A DNA stretch of 64,000 nucleotides from NCBI RefSeq assembly GCF_025854275.1, contig NZ_CP107567.1:744001-808000 (forward strand). Direction: 5' to 3'. Below, piece by piece: positions 16,817 to 24,300 of this stretch (positions are counted from its first letter, which is position 1; each line of letters opens with the position of its first letter). This stretch comes from Streptomyces peucetius (GTDB taxonomy: Bacteria; Actinomycetota; Actinomycetes; Streptomycetales; Streptomycetaceae). The position numbers and the translations under genes were made by a program. The notes below the pieces were generated by a model, which was not told the DNA's origin, made no database searches, and worked only from the letters and a program-made list of their open reading frames with translations.

Positions 16817-17950
16817 GTGCGGATCGGCTCGGGGCTCCAGCGCGCGCAGTCGTTTCTCGTGCTGGCGACGCTGCTGTACCGAACCAGCCACCTCGTGGTC
16901 GGTCTCACCGGTGTGGTGCGCAGCGCGCACGGCCGTCCGGCGAGCTGGCTGCTCATGTCGGCGGCCGTCGGGTGCAGCGTGCTCGCCTTCGCCCCCGCGC
17001 GGTCGGGAGGCTGGTTCCGCCGGCCGGCCGTCGTGGCCGACGTGCTGGTCGTGGGGTGCGCGCTGCCGTTCGCCTCGTACTTCTGGGCGGGCGCGCAGGA
17101 CACTCCGGCCATCGGCTGGGCGATGCTGCTGGGCGGATCGTCCAGTGCACTGGCCGCTGTCGGGCTGGGCCGGTGGCCCGCGGCGGGCGCGATCACGCTG
17201 ATCGCCGGAACCCACGTCATCGGCTACCGCATGACCGGCGCAGGGGCGGCCGTCGTCGTCGGGCACACCAACTCCGTGCTGTCCTCCGCGGCAATCGCCT
17301 GGGTGCTGTGGTGGTACGTGCGCCGGCAGGGAAACCTGCTCGACGCGGCGACCGAGCAGGCGATGGCGTCCGAGGCGGAACGGGTGCGGTACGCAGAGCG
17401 GATGGCCCACCACCGGGTCCTGCACGACACGGTGCTCGCCACACTGACCACCATCGCCCGTGGTGGTGTCGACGCCAACTCGGAGCGCGTCCGGGCGCGT
17501 TGTTCACGGGAGGCGGCGTACCTGCGCCGGCTGATCCAGCGCAGCGACGACGAGGAGGGGCCCGTGCCGGGCCTCGGCGCCGCACTGGAGGGCGCCGTGC
17601 GGGCCGCGGAGGACCTGGAGCTCAAGGTGACGGCCCAGTACCACGAGCTGCCCGTGCTGCCGCGCGAAGTCGTCGCGGCACTGGCCGACGCGGTCGGCGA
17701 AGCGCTCAACAACGTGCAGCGGCATGCCGGGACGGGGCATGCGTTCCTCACCGCCGCCGGGCACGGCGACGGTGTCGCGGTGAGGATCGTCGACCAGGGG
17801 GCCGGCTTCGCCCCGGGGGACGGGGACACGGCCGGTCACCTGGGGCTGGCGCAGTCGGTGCACGCCCGGATGCGGGAGGCCGGCGGCCGGGCGGAGGTGG
17901 ACAGCGCGCCCGGCGAGGGCACCGTCGTGGAGCTGCGATGGCCGCGGTGA
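16817..17950 (+). CDS. NarL-type sensor histidine kinase
   Basis: From the GTG at 16817, with GGAGGG 7 bases upstream, the product has 377 residues. Several membrane helices fill residues 10-165. An H-box resembling HisKA_3 follows (AHHRVLHDTVLATL, about residue 200), then a HATPase region with N-box EALNNVQRHAGTG and GAGFAP and GLAQSV glycine boxes. The stop overlaps the response-regulator start by 13 bases, so the two form a coupled two-component system. It ends 1 kb before the RiPP precursor gene and could control it, but this is only positional. Confidence 0.88.
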   Translation: MRIGSGLQRAQSFLVLATLLYRTSHLVVGLTGVVRSAHGRPASWLLMSAAVGCSVLAFAPARSGGWFRRPAVVADVLVVGCALPFASYFWAGAQDTPAIGWAMLLGGSSSALAAVGLGRWPAAGAITLIAGTHVIGYRMTGAGAAVVVGHTNSVLSSAAIAWVLWWYVRRQGNLLDAATEQAMASEAERVRYAERMAHHRVLHDTVLATLTTIARGGVDANSERVRARCSREAAYLRRLIQRSDDEEGPVPGLGAALEGAVRAAEDLELKVTAQYHELPVLPREVVAALADAVGEALNNVQRHAGTGHAFLTAAGHGDGVAVRIVDQGAGFAPGDGDTAGHLGLAQSVHARMREAGGRAEVDSAPGEGTVVELRWPR

Positions 17951-18600
17951 TCAGGATCGCCGTCGTGGACGACGACCGGATGCTGCTGGGCAGCCTGCGG
18001 TTCTGGCTGGCGACGGCACCCGGGATGGAACTGGTGGCGGCAGTGTCCAGTGTCGACGAACTGATGGCGCCCGGCCACGCTGCGAACGGCGAGGAGCCGT
18101 CCGCCGACGTCGTGCTGCTCGACCTGCTGCTCAAGGACGGCTCGGACCCGGCAGCCAACATCCGCCGCCTCCGTGCGGCGGGCTGCCGGGTGCTGATCAT
18201 CAGCACGGTGGCGGACCGGGCCCGGATCGTCTCGGCGGTCGCGGCGGGCGCGGACGGCTATCTGACCAAGGACCAGGACCTGGACGCCCTCGCGGAAGCG
18301 GTGACGGTGGTGGCGAGCGGCGGAACGGCGCACTCGGCGGAACTCGCGTTCGCCTGGGCGCACGACTCCAGCCCCGGCCGGCCCCCGCTGTCCCCCAAGG
18401 AGCGCGAGGTCCTGCTCGACTACGCCTCCGGTCTCACCCTCAAGAGCACGGCACGGCGGGCGGGCATCAGTCCGCACACGGCCAAGTACTACCTTGACCG
18501 GGTCAAGTACAAGTATCAGCAGGCAGGGCGGCCCGCGTACACGAAGATCGACCTCGCCGCCCGGGTGCGTGAGGACGGCCTCGGCGACGGCGGCGCCTGA
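17938..18600 (+). CDS. LuxR/NarL-type response regulator
   Basis: The 220-residue product has a receiver domain with the acidic pair in AVVDDDRML, the phospho-acceptor Asp in VVLLDLLLKDG and the conserved Lys in GYLTKDQ. The C-terminal HTH follows (LSPKEREVLLDYASGLTLKSTARRAGISPHTAKYYLDRV). The HTH is a slightly atypical LuxR/FixJ one. It is the partner of the overlapping kinase. The palindrome before the nearby precursor gene is a possible target. Confidence 0.88.
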   Translation: MAAVIRIAVVDDDRMLLGSLRFWLATAPGMELVAAVSSVDELMAPGHAANGEEPSADVVLLDLLLKDGSDPAANIRRLRAAGCRVLIISTVADRARIVSAVAAGADGYLTKDQDLDALAEAVTVVASGGTAHSAELAFAWAHDSSPGRPPLSPKEREVLLDYASGLTLKSTARRAGISPHTAKYYLDRVKYKYQQAGRPAYTKIDLAARVREDGLGDGGA

Positions 18601-18828
18601 GCACACCGCCGCCGGCCGCGCGCCGCCGGGCCGCAGTCCGGGGGCCGCCGGGTCCGGGCACCGCCTCGCCGCCGGCTCCGCCGGGCGCACGCCCGCCACG
18701 CCGAGCGGGCCAGCCGCGTCCGGGGCCGCAGGCTCCAGGTGCGCCGCGGCGTACCGCCGGGCGGCGGCCTTCGGGTGCGCGGCCGCGTCCGCCACAGGTC
18801 ATCGCCGCTTCAGGACGCAGAAGAAGCG
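18601..18828. other. Gap between response regulator and precursor promoter
   Basis: This extremely GC-rich spacer has short GCCGCCGG-type inverted repeats that could terminate the two-component operon. No gene is supported. Confidence 0.4.
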
Positions 18829-18857
18829 TTGTCCCGGCCCGGACTGCTCCTTAGGTT
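18829..18857 (+). promoter_or_regulatory. Strong housekeeping-type promoter of the RiPP precursor
   Basis: A -35 box TTGTCC (18829-18834) and a -10 box TAGGTT (18852-18857), 17 bases apart, match the Streptomyces vegetative consensus (TTGACN / TAGRNT) closely. Transcription would begin near 18864, placing the 38-bp palindrome within the first 50 bases of the RNA. Confidence 0.65.
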
Positions 18858-18872
18858 CGGGGCGTCCATCGG

Positions 18873-18910
18873 TGCCGGTGGTTCGCGGACCGGTCCGCGA
18901 ACCACCGGCA
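18873..18910 (+). promoter_or_regulatory. Perfect 38-bp palindrome in the precursor's 5' leader
   Basis: Both 19-base arms (left arm starting TGCCGGTGGTTCGCGGACC) match without a mismatch or spacer. It sits between the predicted start of transcription and the ribosome site, 27 bases before the precursor ATG. As DNA it could be an operator for the adjacent response regulator or the LuxR protein. As RNA it would form a very stable hairpin, acting as attenuator or 5' stabiliser. Confidence 0.9.
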
Positions 18911-18937
18911 TCGCAGAACCGGGAGAGGAGGTGTCCC

Positions 18938-19051
18938 ATGCTCCGGATCATCGACAAGATCGAGGAGAAGTACTTCTCGGCGGACGCGACGGTCGCGCCG
19001 GGCGGTTGGTGCTGCCACTGCCACTGCACGGTCGCGCAGAAGCTGCTCTAG
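18938..19051 (+). CDS. RiPP precursor peptide (streptolysin S-like, Cys/His-rich core)
   Basis: A 37-residue peptide starts at an ATG preceded by GGAGAGGAGG. The leader is MLRIIDKIEEKYFSADAT, then VAPGG, and then the putative core WCCHCHCTVAQKLL. The VAPGG motif directly before a Cys-rich run is the same junction seen in streptolysin S precursor SagA. Four Cys and one Thr could be turned into thiazoles and a methyloxazole by the YcaO/E1 pair encoded downstream, then oxidised by a SagB-like enzyme. The His residues alternate with Cys, which is unlike known streptolysins. It has its own promoter and a hairpin after the stop. Confidence 0.88.
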   Translation: MLRIIDKIEEKYFSADATVAPGGWCCHCHCTVAQKLL

Positions 19052-19058
19052 TGCCAGG

Positions 19059-19090
19059 CCGCCGGGTCCGGCCCCCGCCGGACCCGGCGG
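19059..19090 (+). terminator. Intercistronic hairpin after the precursor, 14-bp stem
   Basis: A perfect 14-bp stem (19059-19072 with 19077-19090) and CCCC loop lie 8 bases after the precursor stop and before the first modification gene. There is no U-tract, so it may be a leaky terminator or a 3' stabiliser giving excess precursor over enzymes, as between sagA and sagB in streptococci. Confidence 0.8.
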
Positions 19091-19127
19091 TTGCCCCGCA
19101 TCCGCAGCAGTCCACCGAGGAGAACCC

Positions 19128-20162
19128 GTGACAGAAACGCTCGACGGCGGCGTGCCGGCCGCATCCCCGACGCCGGCGGACGGTGCGCCGCAGCAGACCG
19201 GGGACCGGCTCGTGCGCAACCCGTACCTGACCCTGGTGCAGTGCACCGACGACGAGGTGCTGCTGCGCCACGGTGCTCGTTCGCGCTACTCGCGGGTACT
19301 GCGCGACGACGGCCGACACCGCGTCCTGGGGCCGCTGCTGCGGGAGTTCGCCGTCCCGCAAGTGCCCGGCGAAGTCCTGGAGACCTTCGCCGACCGGGCC
19401 GGAGCGGACGAACTGACCGCGCTGGTCGATCAGTTGGCGGACGAGGGTGTACTGGTGGCGGAAGGCTCCTCCACCTTCACCATGTACCGCAGCATCGTCG
19501 GCGGACGGCCGGTGCGCCCGCTGGCCGCGACGTCGGTGGCCGTGGTGGGCCAGGGCGCCGTCGGAGCGCAGCTCACCACGCAGCTCACCGGGCTCGGCGT
19601 CGGCGAGGTCCCCGTCCTGTCCGCCGACTCCGCCGGCGCGCCGGAGGGCGCGGACATCGACGACGAGCGGCTCGCGGACCTGCTGGACGGATCCGATCTC
19701 GTCGTCCTCGCCCTCGACGGCTTCCGCCCCTCCTTGCTGCACCGGATCAACCGTGCGGCGGTGGCGGCGGGCCGCCCCTGGCTGCCGGTGTACGCCGACG
19801 GCAGCGAGCTGATCATCGGCCCGCTGGTCGTGCCCGGAGAGTCGCCCTGCTACAACGAGCACGAGATCCAGCACGAGTCCTCGCGGGCACTGCGCGGCGA
19901 GTACCAGCTGTACAGCGAGGAGCTCGCGCGCCGCAGCGCCGACGACATCCCTCCGCTGCTCGGCCCGTACGCGGCCATCGGAGCGTCCTGGGCGGCGATC
20001 GGCATCGCACCGTTCCTCGTCGACGGCGCGAGCTTCCTGGTGGGCCGCGCGATCAGGGTCGACTTCGAGCGGCTGGAGATCACCCAGGAGCACGTGCTGC
20101 GGCTGCCGAGGTGTCCGGTCTGCACGGAGCACCGGCCCTCCTTCCGGCACCCCTTCCTCTAG
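19128..20162 (+). CDS. TOMM leader-peptide-binding E1/Ocin-ThiF-like protein
   Basis: The 344-residue product starts at a GTG with GAGGAG upstream. The N-terminal 100 residues look like a winged-helix precursor-recognition domain. A Rossmann-like E1 segment follows at about residue 135 (VAVVGQGAVGAQLTTQLTGLG). The C-terminus has one CxxC pair (CPVCTEHRPSFRHPF). It fits the TOMM precursor leader-binding proteins (SagC/F-like) that present the peptide to a YcaO cyclodehydratase. It is the first gene after the precursor. ThiF-type adenylation residues are not obvious, as usual for this class. Confidence 0.85.
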   Translation: MTETLDGGVPAASPTPADGAPQQTGDRLVRNPYLTLVQCTDDEVLLRHGARSRYSRVLRDDGRHRVLGPLLREFAVPQVPGEVLETFADRAGADELTALVDQLADEGVLVAEGSSTFTMYRSIVGGRPVRPLAATSVAVVGQGAVGAQLTTQLTGLGVGEVPVLSADSAGAPEGADIDDERLADLLDGSDLVVLALDGFRPSLLHRINRAAVAAGRPWLPVYADGSELIIGPLVVPGESPCYNEHEIQHESSRALRGEYQLYSEELARRSADDIPPLLGPYAAIGASWAAIGIAPFLVDGASFLVGRAIRVDFERLEITQEHVLRLPRCPVCTEHRPSFRHPFL

Positions 20163-20183
20163 TCCCGCGAGGAGACGGCACCC

Positions 20184-21026
20184 ATGTCATCCGTCAACAC
20201 CACCTCGGTCCGCACGCCGGGGCTCGACCACCTGCTTCGGCGGACGCTGGAGCAGACCCTCATCCCCTCCCCCAACGTCGTCGAACTCGCGCCGGGCAAG
20301 GCCGCCGGGTTCGTCAACCGCGTCGCCCCCGCGCAGGACGACGTCGCCGAGCTGTTCCACCTCAACAGCCGGCTGTCGAGACACCGTCCCGACGACCGCC
20401 TGACCGAAGCCGAGCAGGAGGGCGTACGCGGCTGGTACTTCACCACGTGCGGACGCCACCGGCCGGAGGACTTCACCGGCCCCTCGAACCAGGTGCGGCG
20501 TCCGCACAGTGAACTCCCTTGCGGTCTTGGCGAGTTGTGCGCCCCGTTCGGCGCCGGCGGCCGACTGGCGACCCTGCTCTACAGCTGCGACCTGATGGTC
20601 GTCGCGGCGGACGCGCTGTGCCGCCAGCAGCCGGGTGAGGACGCCCTGTGGGTGGAGCGCCGGCTGGACGGCCCGGCAGCGCTCGCCCCGGTCATGGCCG
20701 ACCTGCCCGCGGCCGACGCCCTGCGCGAAAGCGAGGCCGCCGTCGTCGTCACGGGCGTGCCCTGGCGCAGCATGCTCGCCCGCGGTCCGCGCGGATACCG
20801 CCGCATGCTTATGGACGCGGGCGTCCTGACCGACGTGGTGTGCGGGCTCGCCCGGCAGTCGGGCTACGCCCCGCTGCCCGTCACGGACTTCTACGACGAC
20901 GAACTCGACACCCTGCTCCACTGCGACGGCCTGGAGCGCTCGGCCCTGGCGGTGGTGGCCCTGCGCCCGGCCGCTCCCGAGGAGGAGCACCGGGCGGCGC
21001 GCCCCGACACCGGAGGTTCCGCATGA
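20184..21026 (+). CDS. Divergent nitroreductase/SagB-like protein
   Basis: The 280-residue product has GAGGAGA before its ATG. The C-terminal third resembles SagB/ThcOx dehydrogenases: RMLMDAGVLTDVVCGLARQSGY, then DFYDDELDTLLHCDGLERSALAVVAL, the position where the family usually has FxDDxxNxLLxLDG. The N-terminal half (HLNSRLSRHRPDD) is also reminiscent of SagB. Typical FMN-binding residues are not clear, so it may be a non-catalytic partner of the next gene's product. The stop overlaps that gene in an ATGA. Confidence 0.65.
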   Translation: MSSVNTTSVRTPGLDHLLRRTLEQTLIPSPNVVELAPGKAAGFVNRVAPAQDDVAELFHLNSRLSRHRPDDRLTEAEQEGVRGWYFTTCGRHRPEDFTGPSNQVRRPHSELPCGLGELCAPFGAGGRLATLLYSCDLMVVAADALCRQQPGEDALWVERRLDGPAALAPVMADLPAADALRESEAAVVVTGVPWRSMLARGPRGYRRMLMDAGVLTDVVCGLARQSGYAPLPVTDFYDDELDTLLHCDGLERSALAVVALRPAAPEEEHRAARPDTGGSA

Positions 21027-21925
21027 CCACCGCTCCCGAGGTACCGCAGATCCTCCAGGCCCGGGAGCGGCCGGGCGACGAGGAACTGGCGGCGGCACTC
21101 GGCACTCGCGCCTGCGATCTGCCCGCCGTCCGCAGCCTGCTCGACGGCGCGGCCGCCGAGCCGGAGGACCCGCCGCTGCGGCTGCGCGACCTGCTGCACC
21201 GCCGGCTGCGGTCGGGCGTCTGCGACGACATGATCGACCCCAGGGCGCTCCAGGCGGCGCGCCCGCGCCCCGCCGAGCCCCCGTCGGCGGGCCTGCCGGC
21301 CGTCCCGTTGCCGGCGCCCCGCGCGCTGCCGGACATCACGCTCGCCGACGCGATCGAACAGCGGCACTCCAGCACCACGTTCGCCGCCCGGCCGATGGAG
21401 TTCGCCGTCCTGGCCACCCTGTTGGAGCAGGCCGCCGGTGTCCGCGGCCACCGGCCCGGCTACAACGTGCGTGACTTCCCGGTGCGCCGGGCCCCGTCGG
21501 CGGGCGGACTCGCCCCGATCGATCTGTACGTCGTGGCGAACGCGGTCGACGAATTGACGCAGGGCCTGTACTGCTACCGCCCGTCCGCACCGGAACTCGT
21601 GCGCGTCGACACGGGCAACATGCGCGCCAAGGTCGCCGAGGCCGGGATCGCCGCCGACTGGCTGTTCCACGCGCCCGCCGTGCTGTTCCTGGCGGTCGAC
21701 ATGTCCCGCGTCGACTGGAAGTACGGCGTGCGGTCCTACCGCTTCGTCCATGTGGACCTGGGCGTGCTCACCCAGAACCTGTACCTGGTGGCGACCGCTC
21801 TGGGGCTGAACACGTGCGCGGTGGCGGCATTCGACGACGACGCGGCCAACGATCTGCTGCGGCTGGACGGCCGGGACGCGTTCGTCTCGCTGATGTTCGC
21901 CTGCGGCCTGCCCGCCGGACGGTGA
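21023..21925 (+). CDS. SagB-family FMN-dependent azoline dehydrogenase
   Basis: The 300-residue product has a clear SagB/ThcOx nitroreductase fold from about residue 105: TLADAIEQRHSSTTFAARPM with an FMN-contacting RxS-type motif, RRAPSAGGLAPIDLYVVA, and RFVHVDLGVLTQNLYLVATALGLNTCAVAAFDDDAANDLL. These enzymes oxidise azolines to thiazoles or oxazoles using FMN. The N-terminal 100 residues are extra and may contact the complex. It is coupled at both ends within the operon. Confidence 0.9.
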   Translation: MTTAPEVPQILQARERPGDEELAAALGTRACDLPAVRSLLDGAAAEPEDPPLRLRDLLHRRLRSGVCDDMIDPRALQAARPRPAEPPSAGLPAVPLPAPRALPDITLADAIEQRHSSTTFAARPMEFAVLATLLEQAAGVRGHRPGYNVRDFPVRRAPSAGGLAPIDLYVVANAVDELTQGLYCYRPSAPELVRVDTGNMRAKVAEAGIAADWLFHAPAVLFLAVDMSRVDWKYGVRSYRFVHVDLGVLTQNLYLVATALGLNTCAVAAFDDDAANDLLRLDGRDAFVSLMFACGLPAGR

Positions 21926-21929
21926 CCGG

Positions 21930-22958
21930 ATGGGGCGACTGCTGCTGGTCGTCGCGGTCCTGCCGGTGTTCGCGCTGGTCCTCGGCGCGGTGATCGCGGT
22001 CGGCATGCGCTACGGGCGGCCCGCGGCCGACGGCCGGGCGCCGCGCCGGACCGTCGAGCGGCTCGCGCCCGTGCTGTACGCCGGGGTCGTGGCGGCGGCG
22101 GCGCTCGTCGCCGCCTCGCTGGCCGGTTTCGATCCGCGCGCGCTGGGCCTGTGGACCGCCGAGCCGCTCGGGACGGGCGGCAGCGTGCTGATCGGCGCGG
22201 CGGTGGCCGGCGGGGCCGTGGCGGGGGCTGTCGGCTACCTCGGGGAACTGGTCTGGGCCGAGAGGGCGTTGGCCCGAAGAGGTTCCGGACCGCCGGGCAC
22301 CGGGGACCCGGCGGTCCGGCCCGGGGGCAGCCCCGCCGCGTCGGCGGCCGTCCGCAGGGACGTGCCGTCGGCGACCGGGGCCGCCGTCCCGAGGGGCAGG
22401 CCGTGGACGACAGGCGCCGGCCCGGAGAACGGGGACTCGCCGGGAGCGACCGACCCGCAGGACAAGCGCTCGGCGGCAGCGGCCGGCCGGGGGACCGTTC
22501 CTCAGGGGAACGGGGACGCGCGGCGGCCCGAGCGCGGCGGGACCGCCGGGATGCGGGCGGCAGGAGCGTGGGCCGGCAGCCCCCGGGCCCTTTTCGCGCT
22601 CGGGTTCGTCACTGCCGTCGCGGAGGAGGTGCTGTTCCGCGGCTACCTGCTCACGGGGCTGCGGGAGGCGGTGCCGCTCGGGGCCGCGCTCGTGCTCCAG
22701 GCCCTGTTGTTCGGGGCGCACCACGCCTCGTTCGGTTTGCGGGCCGTACCGGCCAAGGCTGCGCACGGTCTGGTGTGGGGTGCGTCAGCGGTCCTCGCCG
22801 GGACGCTGCTGCCGGCCCTGACCGCACATCTGGTGTTCCAGTTCCTGGCCTGTCGGCGCATGGCGCGCCGCAAGGCCCGCGACATCCCGGAAGGAGGGAC
22901 ACGCGATGACGGTGCACACGGCTCCACTGCTGTGCGACGGCCGCCGATGGTCCCCTGA
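21930..22958 (+). CDS. CPBP-family intramembrane metalloprotease (SagE-like)
   Basis: The 342-residue membrane protein has the CPBP/Abi (CaaX protease-like) motifs EEVLFRGYLLTG (about residue 230) and GAHHASFGLRA, plus a last segment TLLPALTAHLVFQFLACR. A long Gly/Arg/Pro-rich loop (residues 115-210) between helices is unusual. In streptolysin-type clusters such proteases (SagE) remove the leader or give self-immunity. Its last 53 bases overlap the next gene. Confidence 0.88.
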   Translation: MGRLLLVVAVLPVFALVLGAVIAVGMRYGRPAADGRAPRRTVERLAPVLYAGVVAAAALVAASLAGFDPRALGLWTAEPLGTGGSVLIGAAVAGGAVAGAVGYLGELVWAERALARRGSGPPGTGDPAVRPGGSPAASAAVRRDVPSATGAAVPRGRPWTTGAGPENGDSPGATDPQDKRSAAAAGRGTVPQGNGDARRPERGGTAGMRAAGAWAGSPRALFALGFVTAVAEEVLFRGYLLTGLREAVPLGAALVLQALLFGAHHASFGLRAVPAKAAHGLVWGASAVLAGTLLPALTAHLVFQFLACRRMARRKARDIPEGGTRDDGAHGSTAVRRPPMVP

Positions 22959-24300
22959 CGGTTGGGTCCTGGTGACCGACGGACGGGTGGCCGACTGGGG
23001 CGCGGGGGGCACCCCTCCGCCCGCGGGCCACCCCGTGCAGCGGCACGGCGCGCTGCTGCCGGGCCCGGTCGACGTCTGCGCCCGGGTGACCGGCTACTTC
23101 AACCGCATGATCGACGGCGACGCCCTCGCACCGCACCGCGCCTGCCTGGAGCTGGCCGCCGAGGCCGGCGTCGGTGTGGTCCTCGCCGTCGGCGGTCACA
23201 CCGAGCCGTGCGCGGCCCTGGCCGAACTCGGCGCAGGGGGCGGCCCCTCACTGCTGTGGACCGGGCCGGTTCTCGACGCCCCGCCCCTCGCCGCGACGGC
23301 GACGCGGCTGGTGCGCGATGCGCCGGCCGCCCGGCGCGCCGTCGAGGGGCTCGCGGCGGACGGGGCGTACATGGTCGCCACCGGCCCCTCGCTGGACGCC
23401 CGTCTCCTCGGCGAGGTGGTGGCCGCGGCGCGGGAGCACGGGATGGGTGTGACGCACCAGCCGGGGCGGGCCGACGCCGTCGAGGCGGCGAGAGCCGGGG
23501 TGCGCGTCGTGCGCGACCTGCCTCGCTGTCTTCTCGGACCGGCCGGGCAGGGCCGGGGCGGAGGTCGGGGGCCGGCGGCGGTGGTGCGGGCGTTCGCCGA
23601 TCCGGCGGTGCGGCACGCGGCCGCCGAGCGGCTGCGGGTGCTGGCCGCGCACGAGGTGGCGCTCCTGCCGCTGCTGCACTCCTGGCGCAGGTCGGCCCTG
23701 CTGGACGAGGCGGTGGCCGAGCCCCGGCTGGACCGGCTGGTTCCGATGGCGCCGTTCCACCAGTACCTGCTGGACATGCGCGGGCCCGGCATGGTCTTCG
23801 GACGCCGGTACGCTCGCGACCACTTCGGCTTCGAGCACCTGAAGGGCGCTGCCCGCGAGGAGTTCGACGACGGCTGGGCGTTCCTGCTGGAGGCGCTGGC
23901 GACCGCCCACGCGAGCGGGGTGACGCTGCTGCCGGGCAGTGACGCCCTCGGCGTGGCCCTGGTGCCCGGCTACGGGCTGTACGACGAACTGTCCTGGTGG
24001 GAGCAGGCCGGGCTGCCGCGCCGGACCGTGCTGACCGCCGCGACGGGCGGCGCCTTCGACACGCTCACCGGCCGGTCGCAGGCGATCACCCCTTGGGCCA
24101 CCGGCGTGCTGGCGCTGGAGGGCGACCTGGAGGCGCCGCCCGCCCTCGCGGCGCTGCCGCCCGCGCTGCGGACGCTCGCGGGGCCGTGGCCGGCCGACGC
24201 CCTGTCCCCGTCGCCCACCGGTCCGCCGAAGGGCGCGGTCCGCCCGCACAGCGGTCCCCCACGACCAGGTCCCCGCGACCCACAGGAGACGCGTCCATGA
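22906..24300 (+). CDS. Amidohydrolase-fold protein with degenerate metal site
   Basis: The 464-residue product starts at an ATG with GGAGGG upstream, inside the end of the protease gene. It resembles imidazolonepropionase-type amidohydrolases (GVTHQPGRADAVEAARAGV, LLPGSDALGVALVPGYGLYDELSWWEQAGL, LTAATGGAFDTLTG). The usual first metal motif, PGxxDxHxH, reads LLPGPVDVCARVTG with no histidine. It is therefore either a metal-poor enzyme or a pseudo-enzyme. A place in the middle of the RiPP operon suggests a tailoring, hydrolysis or structural role. Its last 50 residues are Pro-rich. Confidence 0.75.
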   Translation: MTVHTAPLLCDGRRWSPDGWVLVTDGRVADWGAGGTPPPAGHPVQRHGALLPGPVDVCARVTGYFNRMIDGDALAPHRACLELAAEAGVGVVLAVGGHTEPCAALAELGAGGGPSLLWTGPVLDAPPLAATATRLVRDAPAARRAVEGLAADGAYMVATGPSLDARLLGEVVAAAREHGMGVTHQPGRADAVEAARAGVRVVRDLPRCLLGPAGQGRGGGRGPAAVVRAFADPAVRHAAAERLRVLAAHEVALLPLLHSWRRSALLDEAVAEPRLDRLVPMAPFHQYLLDMRGPGMVFGRRYARDHFGFEHLKGAAREEFDDGWAFLLEALATAHASGVTLLPGSDALGVALVPGYGLYDELSWWEQAGLPRRTVLTAATGGAFDTLTGRSQAITPWATGVLALEGDLEAPPALAALPPALRTLAGPWPADALSPSPTGPPKGAVRPHSGPPRPGPRDPQETRP

